Positions 25,572 through 34,061 are shown, counted from the first letter of the stretch. The stretch: 35,043 bases of DNA from Nostoc sp. NMS7 (GCF_017115085.1 NZ_JABXKJ010000062.1:1-35043), one strand, 5' to 3'. Program-made: numbers and translations. Notes: a model not told the origin generated them from the letters alone.

Positions 25572-27062
25572 ATGACCACCGGATACATCCTCATCGCAGC
25601 AATTTTAATTCTGGGAGGCGTGATAGCAACCGTGGGCGATCGCATCGGCACACGAGTTGGCAAAGCCCGCCTCTCACTTTTTAATCTTCGTCCGAAAAAT
25701 ACTGCTGTACTGGTAACTATTTTTACGGGTGGTTTGATTTCCGCATCAACTTTAGGGATTTTATTCGCTGCTGACGAAGGCTTGCGAAAGGGAGTTTTTG
25801 AGTTAGAGGATATTCAAACAGACCTCAGACACAAGCGGGAACAGCTAAAAACCGCAGAAACTCAGAAAAGTCAGGTAGAGAGTGAGCTAAATCTTGCAAG
25901 AATTGCCCAAGCAAAAGCACAACAAGACTTGCAGGTAATCAATCAATTCTTACAGGCGGCGAATGCCAAACAACGCCAAACACAAGCTCAGTTGAACCGC
26001 ACCATTAGTCAACAAGCCCAAACTCAAACTCAACTCCAACGCACTCAAGGGCAGCTAGATCAGGTTGTAACTCAGTACCAGAAAGCCATAGCTGAATTGC
26101 AAAGCGTTTACAATCAGAGAAAGCAGCTACAGGCGGCAGTTGAGCTACTGAAGACAGAACGTCAACGACTGTATGCTGAAGCTAAAAAAGCAATTGACGA
26201 TGCCAAAACAGCTATTAAAAAACGTGATCGCGAACTTGCTAACCGTCAAGAAGGTATAGAAGTGCGCGATCAAAAAATTGCCCAACTCGATCAACTAATT
26301 CAAAAGCGTAATCTCGAAGTTGCAGCGCGAGAGCAAGTGATTACCACACGGGAATCGCGCCTCAAAGAATTGGAAGGACAACAGGAGCAACTAGAACTGG
26401 AAGTTGCAAGGCTGGAAAAATATTATCAGTCTTACCGTGACCTGCGTCTGGGTAAGCTAGCCTTAGTTCGCGGCCAAGTTCTGTCTGCTGGTGTAGTTCG
26501 TGTTACCCAACCTGGTGCTTCTCGTCAGGCAGTCGTACAGCTTTTACAAGAAGCCAATCGCAACGCCAGCCTGGAATTAAGTGAGCCTGGTGGAAATCTG
26601 GCAAATGTAGAGCTACTGCGCGTCAGCCAGGATAGGATTGAGCAATTGAGCAAGCAGATTGCCGATGGTCAAGAATACGTGATGCGAATTTTCTCGGCTG
26701 GTAATTACGTTAGGGGAGAAAAGCAGATAGAATTTTTCGCCGATGCAGCGCGGAATCAATTGGTTTTTTCGGGAGGCGCAGTGCTGGCCACAACTACTAC
26801 CGATTCTAAAACCATGACATCCTATCAGTTACAGCAGCGTCTAGAAATACTGATTTCTGCTTCCCAATTTCGTGCCCGTAATGCCGGAATTGTCGAAAAT
26901 GTGCAAGTAGAGGGGACTTTTCTGCGCTTTGTCACCCAATTAAGACAGTATAATCAACCATTGGAAATCAAAGCGATCGCAGCCGAGGACACTTATACAG
27001 CCGGGCCATTGAGAGTAAAATTAGTGGCAATAGTCAACGGACAAATTATATTTAGTACTTAA
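25572..27062 (+). CDS. DUF3084 membrane-anchored coiled-coil protein
   Basis: A 496-residue protein with two N-terminal membrane segments (about 3-21 and 44-65). A long Gln/Lys/Glu-rich coiled coil runs from about 75 to 290, with repeats such as QAQTQTQLQRTQGQL. A globular C-terminal part of about 200 residues follows. This is the layout of the DUF3084 family, widespread in cyanobacteria and of unknown function. The region between the segments is Arg/Lys-rich. It follows ntcA by 168 bp in the same direction, an arrangement I recall from Anabaena too, but I see no evidence that they share a transcript. A scaffold role at the membrane is only a guess from the shape. Confidence 0.88.
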   Translation: MTTGYILIAAILILGGVIATVGDRIGTRVGKARLSLFNLRPKNTAVLVTIFTGGLISASTLGILFAADEGLRKGVFELEDIQTDLRHKREQLKTAETQKSQVESELNLARIAQAKAQQDLQVINQFLQAANAKQRQTQAQLNRTISQQAQTQTQLQRTQGQLDQVVTQYQKAIAELQSVYNQRKQLQAAVELLKTERQRLYAEAKKAIDDAKTAIKKRDRELANRQEGIEVRDQKIAQLDQLIQKRNLEVAAREQVITTRESRLKELEGQQEQLELEVARLEKYYQSYRDLRLGKLALVRGQVLSAGVVRVTQPGASRQAVVQLLQEANRNASLELSEPGGNLANVELLRVSQDRIEQLSKQIADGQEYVMRIFSAGNYVRGEKQIEFFADAARNQLVFSGGAVLATTTTDSKTMTSYQLQQRLEILISASQFRARNAGIVENVQVEGTFLRFVTQLRQYNQPLEIKAIAAEDTYTAGPLRVKLVAIVNGQIIFST

Positions 27063-27163
27063 AAAATTATTTGTACACTAAGATTTAAACATATTTGAAC
27101 AGCAGCTAAAATGCTTACTGCAATTGCATTTCTTAATTTTGAATTTTGAATTGTGAATTTATT

Positions 27164-27619
27164 ATGACTTTCCGTGAATTTTCACCAAGGCAACCAGTCA
27201 TTTTGGGGTTTGATCCAGGTCGAGATAAATGTGGTTTAGCGGTGATGGGACTGGATCGGCAACTATATTATCATCAGGTTGTGCTAGCAAAAGAGGCGAT
27301 CGCTACCATTGAGACACTGCGTCAAAAGTTTCCCATTTCTTTGATGGTCATGGGCGACCAAACTACAGCCAAGCAGTGGAGACAGCAATTATATCAGGAA
27401 TTGACAGAACCTTTGAGTATTATTTTAGTGGATGAGCGCTACACAACCTTAGAAGCCCGCGATCGCTATTGGCAAATGTACCCACCCAAAGGGCTAACAA
27501 AGCTATTGCCAAAGGGTCTGCGACAGCCACCACGACCCATAGATGACATTGTTGCCATCCTCTTAATCGAAAGATACTTAAATCGCCTCACTGAATCAGC
27601 AATGAGGAGTAAGGAGTGA
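27164..27619 (+). CDS. YqgF/RuvX-like Holliday-junction-resolvase-fold nuclease
   Basis: A 151-residue protein with the RNase H-like resolvase fold. The first acidic motif is in GFDPGRDKCGLAVM. VDERYTTLEAR matches the conserved block of YqgF (RuvX), and the final Asp pair is in RPIDDIVAILLIERYL. YqgF trims the 5' end of pre-16S rRNA in E. coli. This copy is divergent, and cyanobacteria often have a second, more typical YqgF, so it may be a paralogue with another substrate. The frame reaches back to a TTG at 27146, but the ATG at 27164 is more likely. It lies about 100 bp after the DUF3084 gene and about 100 bp before the VOC gene. Confidence 0.78.
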   Translation: MTFREFSPRQPVILGFDPGRDKCGLAVMGLDRQLYYHQVVLAKEAIATIETLRQKFPISLMVMGDQTTAKQWRQQLYQELTEPLSIILVDERYTTLEARDRYWQMYPPKGLTKLLPKGLRQPPRPIDDIVAILLIERYLNRLTESAMRSKE

Positions 27620-27719
27620 AGAGTCAAGTCAATAAGTTAGGAATTACTAAGCTGCTCCACATCTTTCTACATCTTGTCTCCTTTGTGTCTGTTGTTCTGT
27701 CGTTCAATGAAAAGGTAAT

Positions 27720-28136
27720 ATGAACACAAATAATACACATTTTCTTGCTGTTCAGTTTAGAATTGCTAGACCAACCGACAAACTAGCAAAAGTGGTTGAG
27801 TTTTATGAAGATGGCTTGGGATTGAGAAAGCTGTACTCGTTTGCAGAGCATGATGGATACGATGGAGTCATGTTTGGATTGCCCAACGCTCAATACCACC
27901 TAGAATTTACAACTCATAAAACTGGAAGTCCCTGTCTTGCTCCAACAAAAGACAACTTACTGGTACTGTATATCCCCGATCTAGAAAAAATAGGACAAAT
28001 CAAAAACCGTCTTGCCAGTTTAGGATATCCCGAAGTTGAGCCAGAAAATCCTTATTGGAAAGGCAAAAGCGTAACGATTGAAGACCCTGATGGTTGGCGT
28101 GTAGTGCTTTTCAATGGAAAGTTTAAAATGGACTGA
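27720..28136 (+). CDS. VOC-fold (glyoxalase/bleomycin-resistance-like) protein
   Basis: A 138-residue protein made of two beta-alpha-beta-beta-beta units. VQFRIARPTDKLAKVVEFYEDG is the entry to the first unit, HLEFTTHKTG closes it, and VTIEDPDGWRVVLFNG closes the second. VOC enzymes bind a divalent metal with His/Glu residues at these strands. Here the first strand lacks the usual His and the last has Val where metal-binding members have Glu. It may therefore be a non-canonical or binding-only member rather than a glyoxalase I. The ribosome-binding site AAAAGG is 5 nt before the ATG. The substrate is unknown, and the neighbours give no hint. Confidence 0.85.
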   Translation: MNTNNTHFLAVQFRIARPTDKLAKVVEFYEDGLGLRKLYSFAEHDGYDGVMFGLPNAQYHLEFTTHKTGSPCLAPTKDNLLVLYIPDLEKIGQIKNRLASLGYPEVEPENPYWKGKSVTIEDPDGWRVVLFNGKFKMD

Positions 28137-28197
28137 ACAGCAGCACAACTCAATTTCTCAAGATGTGTTTTAGCTGATCTCCACAACTTAATAACTC

Positions 28198-28461
28198 CTA
28201 AAGTTCTGCCCGAATAGTAAAAGCATAGTCTCCTCCAGGCTCTAGCTGGTAATCTTGTTGCTCCAAGAATCGACCGAGGGGTTCCTTGATTAAGGCACGA
28301 CCTTGGGAAGGTTTGACGGCAAGTTCTCCCCGGCGAAAATGCCACTGGAAATGCCACTCAAACTCACCCGCATTCACTTCGCCTTCAAGGAAGCCATGTT
28401 GCCAGGATTGGCGGGTAATTCTGACACGGGCAATGGTTTCTGGTAGACGTTTTGCACTCAC
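28198..28461 (-). CDS. Small conserved cyanobacterial protein (DUF3146-like)
   Basis: An 87-residue soluble protein rich in Trp, Arg and Phe: ITRQSWQHGFLEGEV, HFQWHFRRGEL, RALIKEPLGRFLEQQDY and ending YAFTIRAEL. I recognise this as the small cyanobacteria-restricted family DUF3146, of unknown function. Length is that of the family. The start is a GTG at 28461, since no ATG lies near. A TTGACA lies about 15-20 nt further upstream but has no good partner. It converges with the VOC gene and leaves about 60 bp between them. No role is known. Confidence 0.75.
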   Translation of the reverse strand: MSAKRLPETIARVRITRQSWQHGFLEGEVNAGEFEWHFQWHFRRGELAVKPSQGRALIKEPLGRFLEQQDYQLEPGGDYAFTIRAEL

Positions 28462-28607
28462 AATGCTTTATGTCAAGTGGGGAATAACAGCCGATCATGT
28501 AGGCTACTTACTTTATTTACTAAACATAGCTTAATTAGACAAACTGACAAAGTGAGTATTTGTAGTTTATAAGGTTGTGTTTATGAGCAAAACGACTCCA
28601 GTATCCT

Positions 28608-28738
28608 GAAGTCGCGGCTATAACCCAATAAGGTTTTAAAATATTGGGCGAATAGAATTCGCTACCTCTATGGACTAATGGAAAATCAAGGGCTTGCTAA
28701 CCCACGGAGGTGGGTTTTGCCTGTGTAGCCGCGACTTC
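28608..28738. repeat. 131-bp element closed by a 13-bp inverted repeat with three internal hairpins
   Basis: GAAGTCGCGGCTA (28608-28620) is perfectly complementary to TAGCCGCGACTTC (28726-28738). Inside are CCCAATA/TATTGGG (28624-28630 and 28642-28648), CGAAT/ATTCG (28649-28653 and 28657-28661) and AACCCAC/GTGGGTT (28699-28705 and 28710-28716). The whole could fold like a cloverleaf. It lies in the 332-bp gap between two minus-strand genes and has no open frame. It resembles dispersed palindromic (MITE-like) repeats of heterocystous cyanobacteria as I recall them. It has no tRNA features. Confidence 0.7.
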
Positions 28739-28793
28739 TAGTCGCCAAAGCGAGTAATAAATTAGAGTTTACAAATATCCTTTAAAGGCTTGC

Positions 28794-29240
28794 TTAGTAA
28801 GCGGCGATCTCAGCACCAGCATCAATGTAAGGTCCCAAACCAGTGTTATCCTGAACACAGGTAAGAACCATTGTGGTTGGCTCATTTAAATTAACGAGTG
28901 TAACCCCACTGATTGTAGATGCCAAAGATGCACCCGGTTGTACTCCAACTTCTGCTACGTGTCCAGAAAGAATCTGACCTGTTTCTCTGGCGCGGACATA
29001 GCATCGCACCGTGTCGGCGGCTCCACCATTTACAGCTGTCGCTGAATAATTAATTACCCACTGACCAGGAGGAAGAAGAATTTGCGTTAGCCTGAGTTCC
29101 TGACCTCCAGTAGTAGGCAATGAAAGACCTGTTGTTGTCTTGGCAAACAATGCTGTGCCGATTGCTGTTGCAGGCAGTGTTAAACTGACCACCGATCCAA
29201 CAATAGCTAACAAGGAACTAGTTAATGCTAATAATTTCAT
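28794..29240 (-). CDS. Small exported hypothetical protein
   Basis: A 148-residue protein with a clear Sec signal peptide: a hydrophobic core in residues 5-22 and a likely cut after LPATA near residue 26. The mature part is Gly/Thr/Val-rich and probably all-beta. It has two cysteines (C80 in VRCYVRAR, C128 in VLTCVQDN) that could form a disulfide in the periplasm. I know no named family for it. It stands alone in its orientation, preceded by a 376-bp gap and followed by the 28608-28738 repeat. It could be a secreted or surface protein, and nothing more can be said. Confidence 0.65.
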   Translation of the reverse strand: MKLLALTSSLLAIVGSVVSLTLPATAIGTALFAKTTTGLSLPTTGGQELRLTQILLPPGQWVINYSATAVNGGAADTVRCYVRARETGQILSGHVAEVGVQPGASLASTISGVTLVNLNEPTTMVLTCVQDNTGLGPYIDAGAEIAAY

Positions 29241-29509
29241 ATTTTAATGAATTTTTAGTTAATTACATCAAGCCAATAACCTTTATCAACATTGCAATAT
29301 AGTGCTAGTAGCTACTTCATACATAATTTATTAGCAAATCTACATAATTACGGGTATTAAAACGATTTGTGCAAAACTCCCCTATTTTGTTTGAAAACTT
29401 TACTTAATTGCCTAACGGCTGCAAAGCTTAATTGACCATGAAAAGAGCGCATATATCCAGCCCAGATCACTCGAAGGTATCATCAGGGGCAATACGTGTT
29501 GCAAGCCGC

Positions 29510-29542
29510 AGATCCCCGACTTCTCAAAGAAGTCGGGGATCT
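29510..29542. repeat. Perfect 14-bp hairpin, Nostoc GATCCCCGACTTC type
   Basis: AGATCCCCGACTTC (29510-29523), loop TCAAA, then the exact complement (29529-29542), followed by TGTTTGTTG. It may work as a terminator, but the same text recurs in Nostoc genomes as a dispersed repeat in my memory. It sits in the 376-bp gap between 29241 and 29616, which otherwise holds no gene I can support. Confidence 0.7.
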
Positions 29543-29616
29543 TGTTTGTTGTATAACCTGCGCGGACTTAATGCCGAAAAGTTGGGGTCAGTAGGCTACC
29601 CTGCGGGTAATTTCGG

Positions 29617-30378
29617 TTAAAATTTTAGGAATGAGTGTATCCTAAAAATTGCATATCTGATGCTCTTTTCATCACTATATTGTGGATTAATTGGAATTTC
29701 CTTGAAGGATTTTAGCACAATTACAACCCGATAAAGTTTGGAGTATTTATATTGCTTTTCTTGCATATCAAAACGCAGAATATTTTCTAGCGGATGCTCG
29801 ATAATTTGTTTGTCACGCAGACTTTTACGTTCGATAAATACCTTATCTATACTCTTATAAAAAGTGCAGATAGTTACAGGTGATGTGCCAAAAAAAGCAG
29901 CGATCGCCATAATAATCAATATAAATAAACTTAAGAAAAATAGATAATTACGCTGATTCTGCTGCACTAATAGGGAAGTTTGCCCAGAGTTGATAAAATC
30001 ATTGATTTTCAAGGCAATTTCCTGATTCTCTTGATAGCTAACATGCGATAGCAGGGCAAAGTCTCCAAATGGAGTTACAATCATAACTTGATAGGTTTTG
30101 CTCCCTTTACTACCAGTCTTTGTAAGAACGTATGCTTCCTGGAGATCAAATATTTTGAGTTTCTCCATACTTCCCAGCAAATTAAACCGCTTCAACTCAC
30201 AGTTAAGTTGGTTTGGTGAAGGTCGAGTACAACTGAGACTAACTGAAGCAGAATCAAAAACTAAGCAGTAAATCAAAAAACTTAAACAGATAGTAAAAAT
30301 GCACCACCCGCTAAACCAATAGCTCAGTGGTCGATGCTTTAGCTGCAATCTCGTACGGGTTTCCTCGACAATTTTCAT
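29617..30378 (-). CDS. Hypothetical membrane protein, two segments
   Basis: A 253-residue protein with two hydrophobic segments: SYWFSGWCIFTICLSFLIYC near 19-38 and LFFLSLFILIIMAIAAFFG near 145-163. The parts between and after them are soluble. They contain alternating beta-like text (YQVMIVTPFGDFALLSH, and later FIERKSLRDKQIIEHPLENI and YRVVIVLKS), so a PH-like beta domain is conceivable. I recognise no family. Lys/Tyr/Phe-rich, AT-rich codon use resembles the polysaccharide block more than its neighbours. It stands alone between a hairpin repeat and a divergent aldo/keto reductase gene. Function unknown. Confidence 0.6.
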   Translation of the reverse strand: MKIVEETRTRLQLKHRPLSYWFSGWCIFTICLSFLIYCLVFDSASVSLSCTRPSPNQLNCELKRFNLLGSMEKLKIFDLQEAYVLTKTGSKGSKTYQVMIVTPFGDFALLSHVSYQENQEIALKINDFINSGQTSLLVQQNQRNYLFFLSLFILIIMAIAAFFGTSPVTICTFYKSIDKVFIERKSLRDKQIIEHPLENILRFDMQEKQYKYSKLYRVVIVLKSFKEIPINPQYSDEKSIRYAIFRIHSFLKF

Positions 30379-30539
30379 CGGTACTTATGTATAGAATTTT
30401 TCACCTCTGAGTAGAGTATTCCCCTTGTAGACCATTCACTGATCACCAAGTCTAAGTACTAGGGAAGATTTTTGATGAATCGCTAAAAAATCTTTGGCTA
30501 ACTGATAGATAATTGGGGCAGAAAGCTATAGCTAGAAGT

Positions 30540-31406
30540 ATGGAAACCAAACAGCTAGGAAAAACTGATATATTTGTGAGTGCGATCGGTTTGGGTGGTA
30601 TGCCCATGTCAATTTCTAATCGCCCTCCCGAATCGCAATCAATCCAAGTTATTCATCGTGCGTTGGAGTTGGGTATTACATTTATTGACACTGCGGATTC
30701 TTACTGCAAAGATGAGTCAGATAAGCACCACAACGAGCGGCTAATTCACAAAGCACTTACTAGTTACAAAGGCGATGTTAGCCAAGTAATTGTGGCAACT
30801 AAGGGCGGTTTGATGCGTCCCAATGGCAACTGGACAAGCAACGGCAACCCAGAACATTTGCGCCAAACAATTCGAGCCAGTTTTGAGGCGTTGGGTGGTG
30901 CTAAACCTATCGATGTTTGGCAATACCATTCTCCCGATACTAATTACACCATTGAAGAATCCCTTGCAGCAGTTAAAGAAGCAGTGGAGGCTGGTTTGAT
31001 TCGGTTTGTGGGAGTTTCTAACTTTTCCGTTGAACAAATTAAGCAGGCGCGGGATGTGGTGGATATTATCTCAGTGCAGAATCAATACAGCCCTTGGCAA
31101 CGACAGCCAGAAAATGACGGCGTGTTGAAGTATTGCGAACAGGAAGGATTGACCTTTTTGCCTTGGAGTCCCTTTGGTGGTAGTCGTCGCCATCAGAACT
31201 TGCAAGATATCCCTGCGATCGCTCAGTTAGCTAAAGAAAAAGGCGTGTCAGTGTATAATATCGTTTTGGCGTGGTTGCGTTCCAAGTCCCCCGCTATTTT
31301 GCCAATTCCTGGTGCTAGCAAGGTTTCCAGCATTGAAGATTCAGTAGAAGCTATCAATGTAAAACTATCTGATCAAGAAGTGCAAAAAATTGATCGGGCA
31401 ACTTAA
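30540..31406 (+). CDS. Aldo/keto reductase
   Basis: A 288-residue NADPH-dependent TIM-barrel oxidoreductase. The catalytic tetrad is visible: Asp50 and Tyr55 in FIDTADSY, Lys88 in IVATKGG, and His130 in WQYHSPD. FVGVSNFSVEQI at about 156-167 is the family signature, and ILPIPGASKVSSIEDSV near the end is the cofactor-binding part. The start is ATG 30540; a TTG at 30513 would add only nine poorly conserved residues. Substrates of this subgroup (YajO/Gcy-like) vary widely and none can be named. It is divergent from the orphan membrane protein and shares no operon. Confidence 0.93.
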   Translation: METKQLGKTDIFVSAIGLGGMPMSISNRPPESQSIQVIHRALELGITFIDTADSYCKDESDKHHNERLIHKALTSYKGDVSQVIVATKGGLMRPNGNWTSNGNPEHLRQTIRASFEALGGAKPIDVWQYHSPDTNYTIEESLAAVKEAVEAGLIRFVGVSNFSVEQIKQARDVVDIISVQNQYSPWQRQPENDGVLKYCEQEGLTFLPWSPFGGSRRHQNLQDIPAIAQLAKEKGVSVYNIVLAWLRSKSPAILPIPGASKVSSIEDSVEAINVKLSDQEVQKIDRAT

Positions 31407-31553
31407 TCATTCCACTAACTTACGACAACTTTCTCTACGCTATCCTTGACCACGAGTGGAAAGCCTCGAAGTGTGTCTAGTTCTAGTTGTCAATGGACGC
31501 GAACAAATAAAATTGTAAATGTAGCCTGACAAAACACTAAAGGATTTACATTC

Positions 31554-31880
31554 GTGACACTCAAAGAGTTAGAAGAGGAACTTCTTGCCCTCAGTCCTGG
31601 TGAAAAAGTGCAGGCTATTCATTTACTTGCTCAAAGTCTCGCTAGCAATTGGCAAGGAATTGAGAAAACCCCTAGAGTCTGTGGTGGAGATGCTCGCATC
31701 GCTAAAACTCGTATTCCCATTTGGGTACTTGTGGAAGCTCGTCGTCTTGGATATAGTGATGCTGACCTTTTGACGAGCTATCCAACCATTACAGCTACAG
31801 ATTTAGCTAATGCTTGGGGATATGCAGAAGCTCATGCCGATGAAATCGAACTAGCCCTTGAACTCAATGAGGTAGCCTAG
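31554..31880 (+). CDS. DUF433 protein, antitoxin-like
   Basis: A 108-residue protein with an N-terminal helical segment (TLKELEEELLALSPGEKVQA) and a DUF433 domain: RVCGGDARIAKTRIPIWVLVEA, then YSDADLLTSYPTITATDLA. DUF433 proteins are winged-helix-like antitoxins, usually encoded just before a PIN-like DUF5615 toxin. Translation starts at a GTG. Only a stump of the expected toxin follows 3 nt after the stop codon (31884-31925), so this antitoxin appears orphaned. If it is still expressed it may regulate its own promoter or neutralise a related toxin elsewhere. Confidence 0.85.
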   Translation: MTLKELEEELLALSPGEKVQAIHLLAQSLASNWQGIEKTPRVCGGDARIAKTRIPIWVLVEARRLGYSDADLLTSYPTITATDLANAWGYAEAHADEIELALELNEVA

Positions 31881-31883
31881 TTA

Positions 31884-31925
31884 ATGGCACGCTTTTACGC
31901 GGATTTCTATAGGCCGCCTACATAA
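31884..31925 (+). pseudogene. Stump of a DUF5615 PIN-like toxin gene
   Basis: An ATG 3 nt after the DUF433 stop codon starts MARFYADFYRPPT and then stops at TAA. MARFYAD is the usual opening of DUF5615 (PIN-like) toxins paired with DUF433 antitoxins, where the next residues would be E-x-F-P. Here the similarity breaks off after seven residues, and the amidase gene's 3' end begins 6 nt after the stop. The rest of the toxin appears deleted. Confidence 0.6.
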
Positions 31926-31931
31926 TTAGCC

Positions 31932-33329
31932 TTATGTTGCCAAGGCTGGACGATGATCAATCCAAGGGTTAGCCGCTTCTAGTTGTGCTGCTAGGCTGAT
32001 GAGTGTGGCTTCAGCCGCAGGTTTACCAATTAGCTGCACACTCATCGGTAAACCCTTACTATCAAAACCTACAGGAATTGCGATCGCAGGTTGTCCAGTT
32101 GCATTCGCCGGTGGACAAGGGGCAACCCATTGAATAATATTTTGGAATGTCTCTTCTGGACTCAACGAAGCCCATTCCCCAACCATAATCGGTGAATGTA
32201 GATAAACTGGCAATACCAGCACATCCACGGTATCGAAAAACGCCACAATCTGCCGTGCCACTATCTGCATTTGAGAAACTGCTTTCAGGTACTCGGCAAC
32301 AGAACCTGTGCGGGCAAATAGCCAGCGATTCACTGGTTGCAAGGCTTCAACTGGAAGTCCCGACGCAGCCACCCCAGCTTGCCAGACAATTTGAAATGGT
32401 TCAATTAAACCGCTAAAATCTGGAGATTTCTGTTCAACTTGGTGGCCGAGTTGTTCTAATAACTGGACTGTTTGGCGGACACCTTGCTGACAGTTGGCAT
32501 CAGCTTCTCCCATCGGAGAAATGTTAGTGTCAAAGGCAATTCGCAAAGCACCGAGTTTTGTCTGAGTCGCGGCGAGAAATGATGGTTCGGGATCTGGCAA
32601 CCAGTAAGGATCGCCTGTGACATAGCCAGAGATGGTATCCAAAAAGGCGGCAGCATCAGCGACAGTCCGGGCGATCGGACCGTTGGCGGCAATTCCAGCT
32701 AGGCGTTCGCCTACGGGTGCTTTACTCACCCTGCCCCTGGATGGTTTGAGTCCCACCAAACCACAACAAGCCGCAGGCCCCCGAATTGAACCACCGCCAT
32801 CAGAACCTTGAGCGATCGCACATAATCCGGCTGCTACCGCCGCCGCCGCGCCACCACTGGAACCGCCAGGGGTGTATTCTAAATTCCACGGATTTCTAGC
32901 TGGGGGAAAACCCGTAGGTTCGCTGTAAGGTAATGAACCTAATTCGGAAGTCGCTGTTTTACCGAGAATAGTAAACCCAGCTTGCTTAATCCGCGTCACA
33001 ACCCCATCATCATAATTAGGGACATTGTTTAGTAATGCTGGATTTCCATAGGTACAGGTAACACCCGCTACAGCATTCAGGTCTTTAATCGAAATCGGCA
33101 CCCCAAAAAATGGCGGTAGTTCTGAGGTAGTTGTCAGTAATTCTGTTTTAGCTTTAGCATCTGCGATCGCCAGTTCTGCCGTCACCGTAAAATAACTTCC
33201 TAATTGGGGATTCAACTGCCCAATCCGTTCTAAATATATTTCCACCAACTCTAGCGGTGATACTTCCCGGCGACGGATTAATTGCGCCAACTCTAGGGCT
33301 GGGGTAAATGCTAAATCAACTTCATTCAT
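31932..33329 (-). CDS. Amidase (amidase-signature family)
   Basis: A 465-residue amidase with the complete Ser-cisSer-Lys triad. The lysine is K82 in ISIKD, the cis-Ser is about S157 in PGGSSGG, and the nucleophile is S181 in GGGSIRGPA. Around it lie GVPISIKDLNAVAG, ILGKTATSELG, NPWNLEYTPGGSSGG and a C-terminal GQPAIAIPVG. It hydrolyses an amide bond and is related to GatA, but a gatB/gatC context and typical GatA length are missing, so a stand-alone amidase is more likely. The substrate is unknown. It is convergent with the DUF433 pair, with only 6 nt from the toxin stump to the amidase stop. GC-richer than the polysaccharide genes, with three HIP1 sites. Confidence 0.93.
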   Translation of the reverse strand: MNEVDLAFTPALELAQLIRRREVSPLELVEIYLERIGQLNPQLGSYFTVTAELAIADAKAKTELLTTTSELPPFFGVPISIKDLNAVAGVTCTYGNPALLNNVPNYDDGVVTRIKQAGFTILGKTATSELGSLPYSEPTGFPPARNPWNLEYTPGGSSGGAAAAVAAGLCAIAQGSDGGGSIRGPAACCGLVGLKPSRGRVSKAPVGERLAGIAANGPIARTVADAAAFLDTISGYVTGDPYWLPDPEPSFLAATQTKLGALRIAFDTNISPMGEADANCQQGVRQTVQLLEQLGHQVEQKSPDFSGLIEPFQIVWQAGVAASGLPVEALQPVNRWLFARTGSVAEYLKAVSQMQIVARQIVAFFDTVDVLVLPVYLHSPIMVGEWASLSPEETFQNIIQWVAPCPPANATGQPAIAIPVGFDSKGLPMSVQLIGKPAAEATLISLAAQLEAANPWIDHRPALAT

Positions 33330-33538
33330 ACGTTAGTGAATGGGTAATTTTATCTTTCTCTGGGATTTTAAAACTTAACTTGTTACTTTAGCAGGATTTC
33401 CGGGAACTATACATTTTATGGCTCCTGAGATTTGTCAATCAACTAGGATGCTCAGATGTAACAGGCGTGGTTACAGTCTTACTCAAGCCATTTTAATTGT
33501 TTCGCATAAACGTTTCGACAAATGCTTAAGGGGTATCT

Positions 33539-33874
33539 ATGGCTAACCTAGAAGTACTTGTGAGTGAATTGCCAGCACTGATTCCGAGTCTAAAACTGAC
33601 TATTGGCGATTCTAATCAAATCATGGAGCAAATTATCCTGATCAATAATGCTCAGGAACAACTAGGGAATCTTAAAAAATTAATTGCTCAGGAATTGAAA
33701 TTTGATCACATCAAAAATTCGGCGATCGCAACACTGCCTCGAATCGGTACAGAAGCTAATTTGTTTATACCTAGTGTAGGATTAGTAGATACCGCGATCG
33801 CAGGAAAATTTGGCAACTCAGAAACTAAAATCTCATTAACTGATTTACAATCAACTAATTTTTACAATCCCTAA
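33539..33874 (+). CDS. Small hypothetical protein (111 aa)
   Basis: A 111-residue soluble protein with two predicted helices rich in Leu/Ile and Gln/Asn (residues 4-25 and 26-52, including LGNLKKLIAQEL). A less regular Gly/Ser/Thr part follows. It has no signal peptide, no membrane segment and no motif that I recognise. Two HIP1 octamers lie inside the frame (33722, 33794), and their codons read in phase. It stands alone between an amidase and the methionine aminopeptidase gene. A real gene is likely from the codon use, but I cannot give it a function. Confidence 0.55.
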   Translation: MANLEVLVSELPALIPSLKLTIGDSNQIMEQIILINNAQEQLGNLKKLIAQELKFDHIKNSAIATLPRIGTEANLFIPSVGLVDTAIAGKFGNSETKISLTDLQSTNFYNP

Positions 33875-33998
33875 ACCTTTATAAAACTAACTATGCGGCG
33901 ATTGGATAAATAATTCAAAACTAAAAAAACGATTACGATATTTATGATTTATCTAAGAACTCACGAATCCGAGCCTTTCGATTTTCGTAAAAAAATTA

Positions 33999-34033
33999 AG
34001 AGGCAAATCGCCCTTTTTTGACGCTTCACCTCT
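33999..34033 (-). terminator. Imperfect terminator after the methionine aminopeptidase gene
   Basis: AGAGG (33999-34003) pairs with CCTCT (34029-34033), with a few more inner pairs (AA/TT, CG/CG) and mismatches. On the minus strand it is followed by TTAATTTTTTTACG. It starts about 30 nt after the map stop codon. The stem is weak. Confidence 0.45.
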
Positions 34034-34061
34034 CTTCACAACAGATAATTACAACTAACAA

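Noticed and set aside
28052..28357. 101-codon minus-strand frame over the VOC 3' end and the DUF3146 gene
   Set aside because: The overlapping frames with recognisable proteins explain this DNA better.
28608..28738. tRNA or tmRNA gene
   Set aside because: The cloverleaf-like pairing lacks T-loop, anticodon-arm and CCA-end features, and the closing stem is too long.
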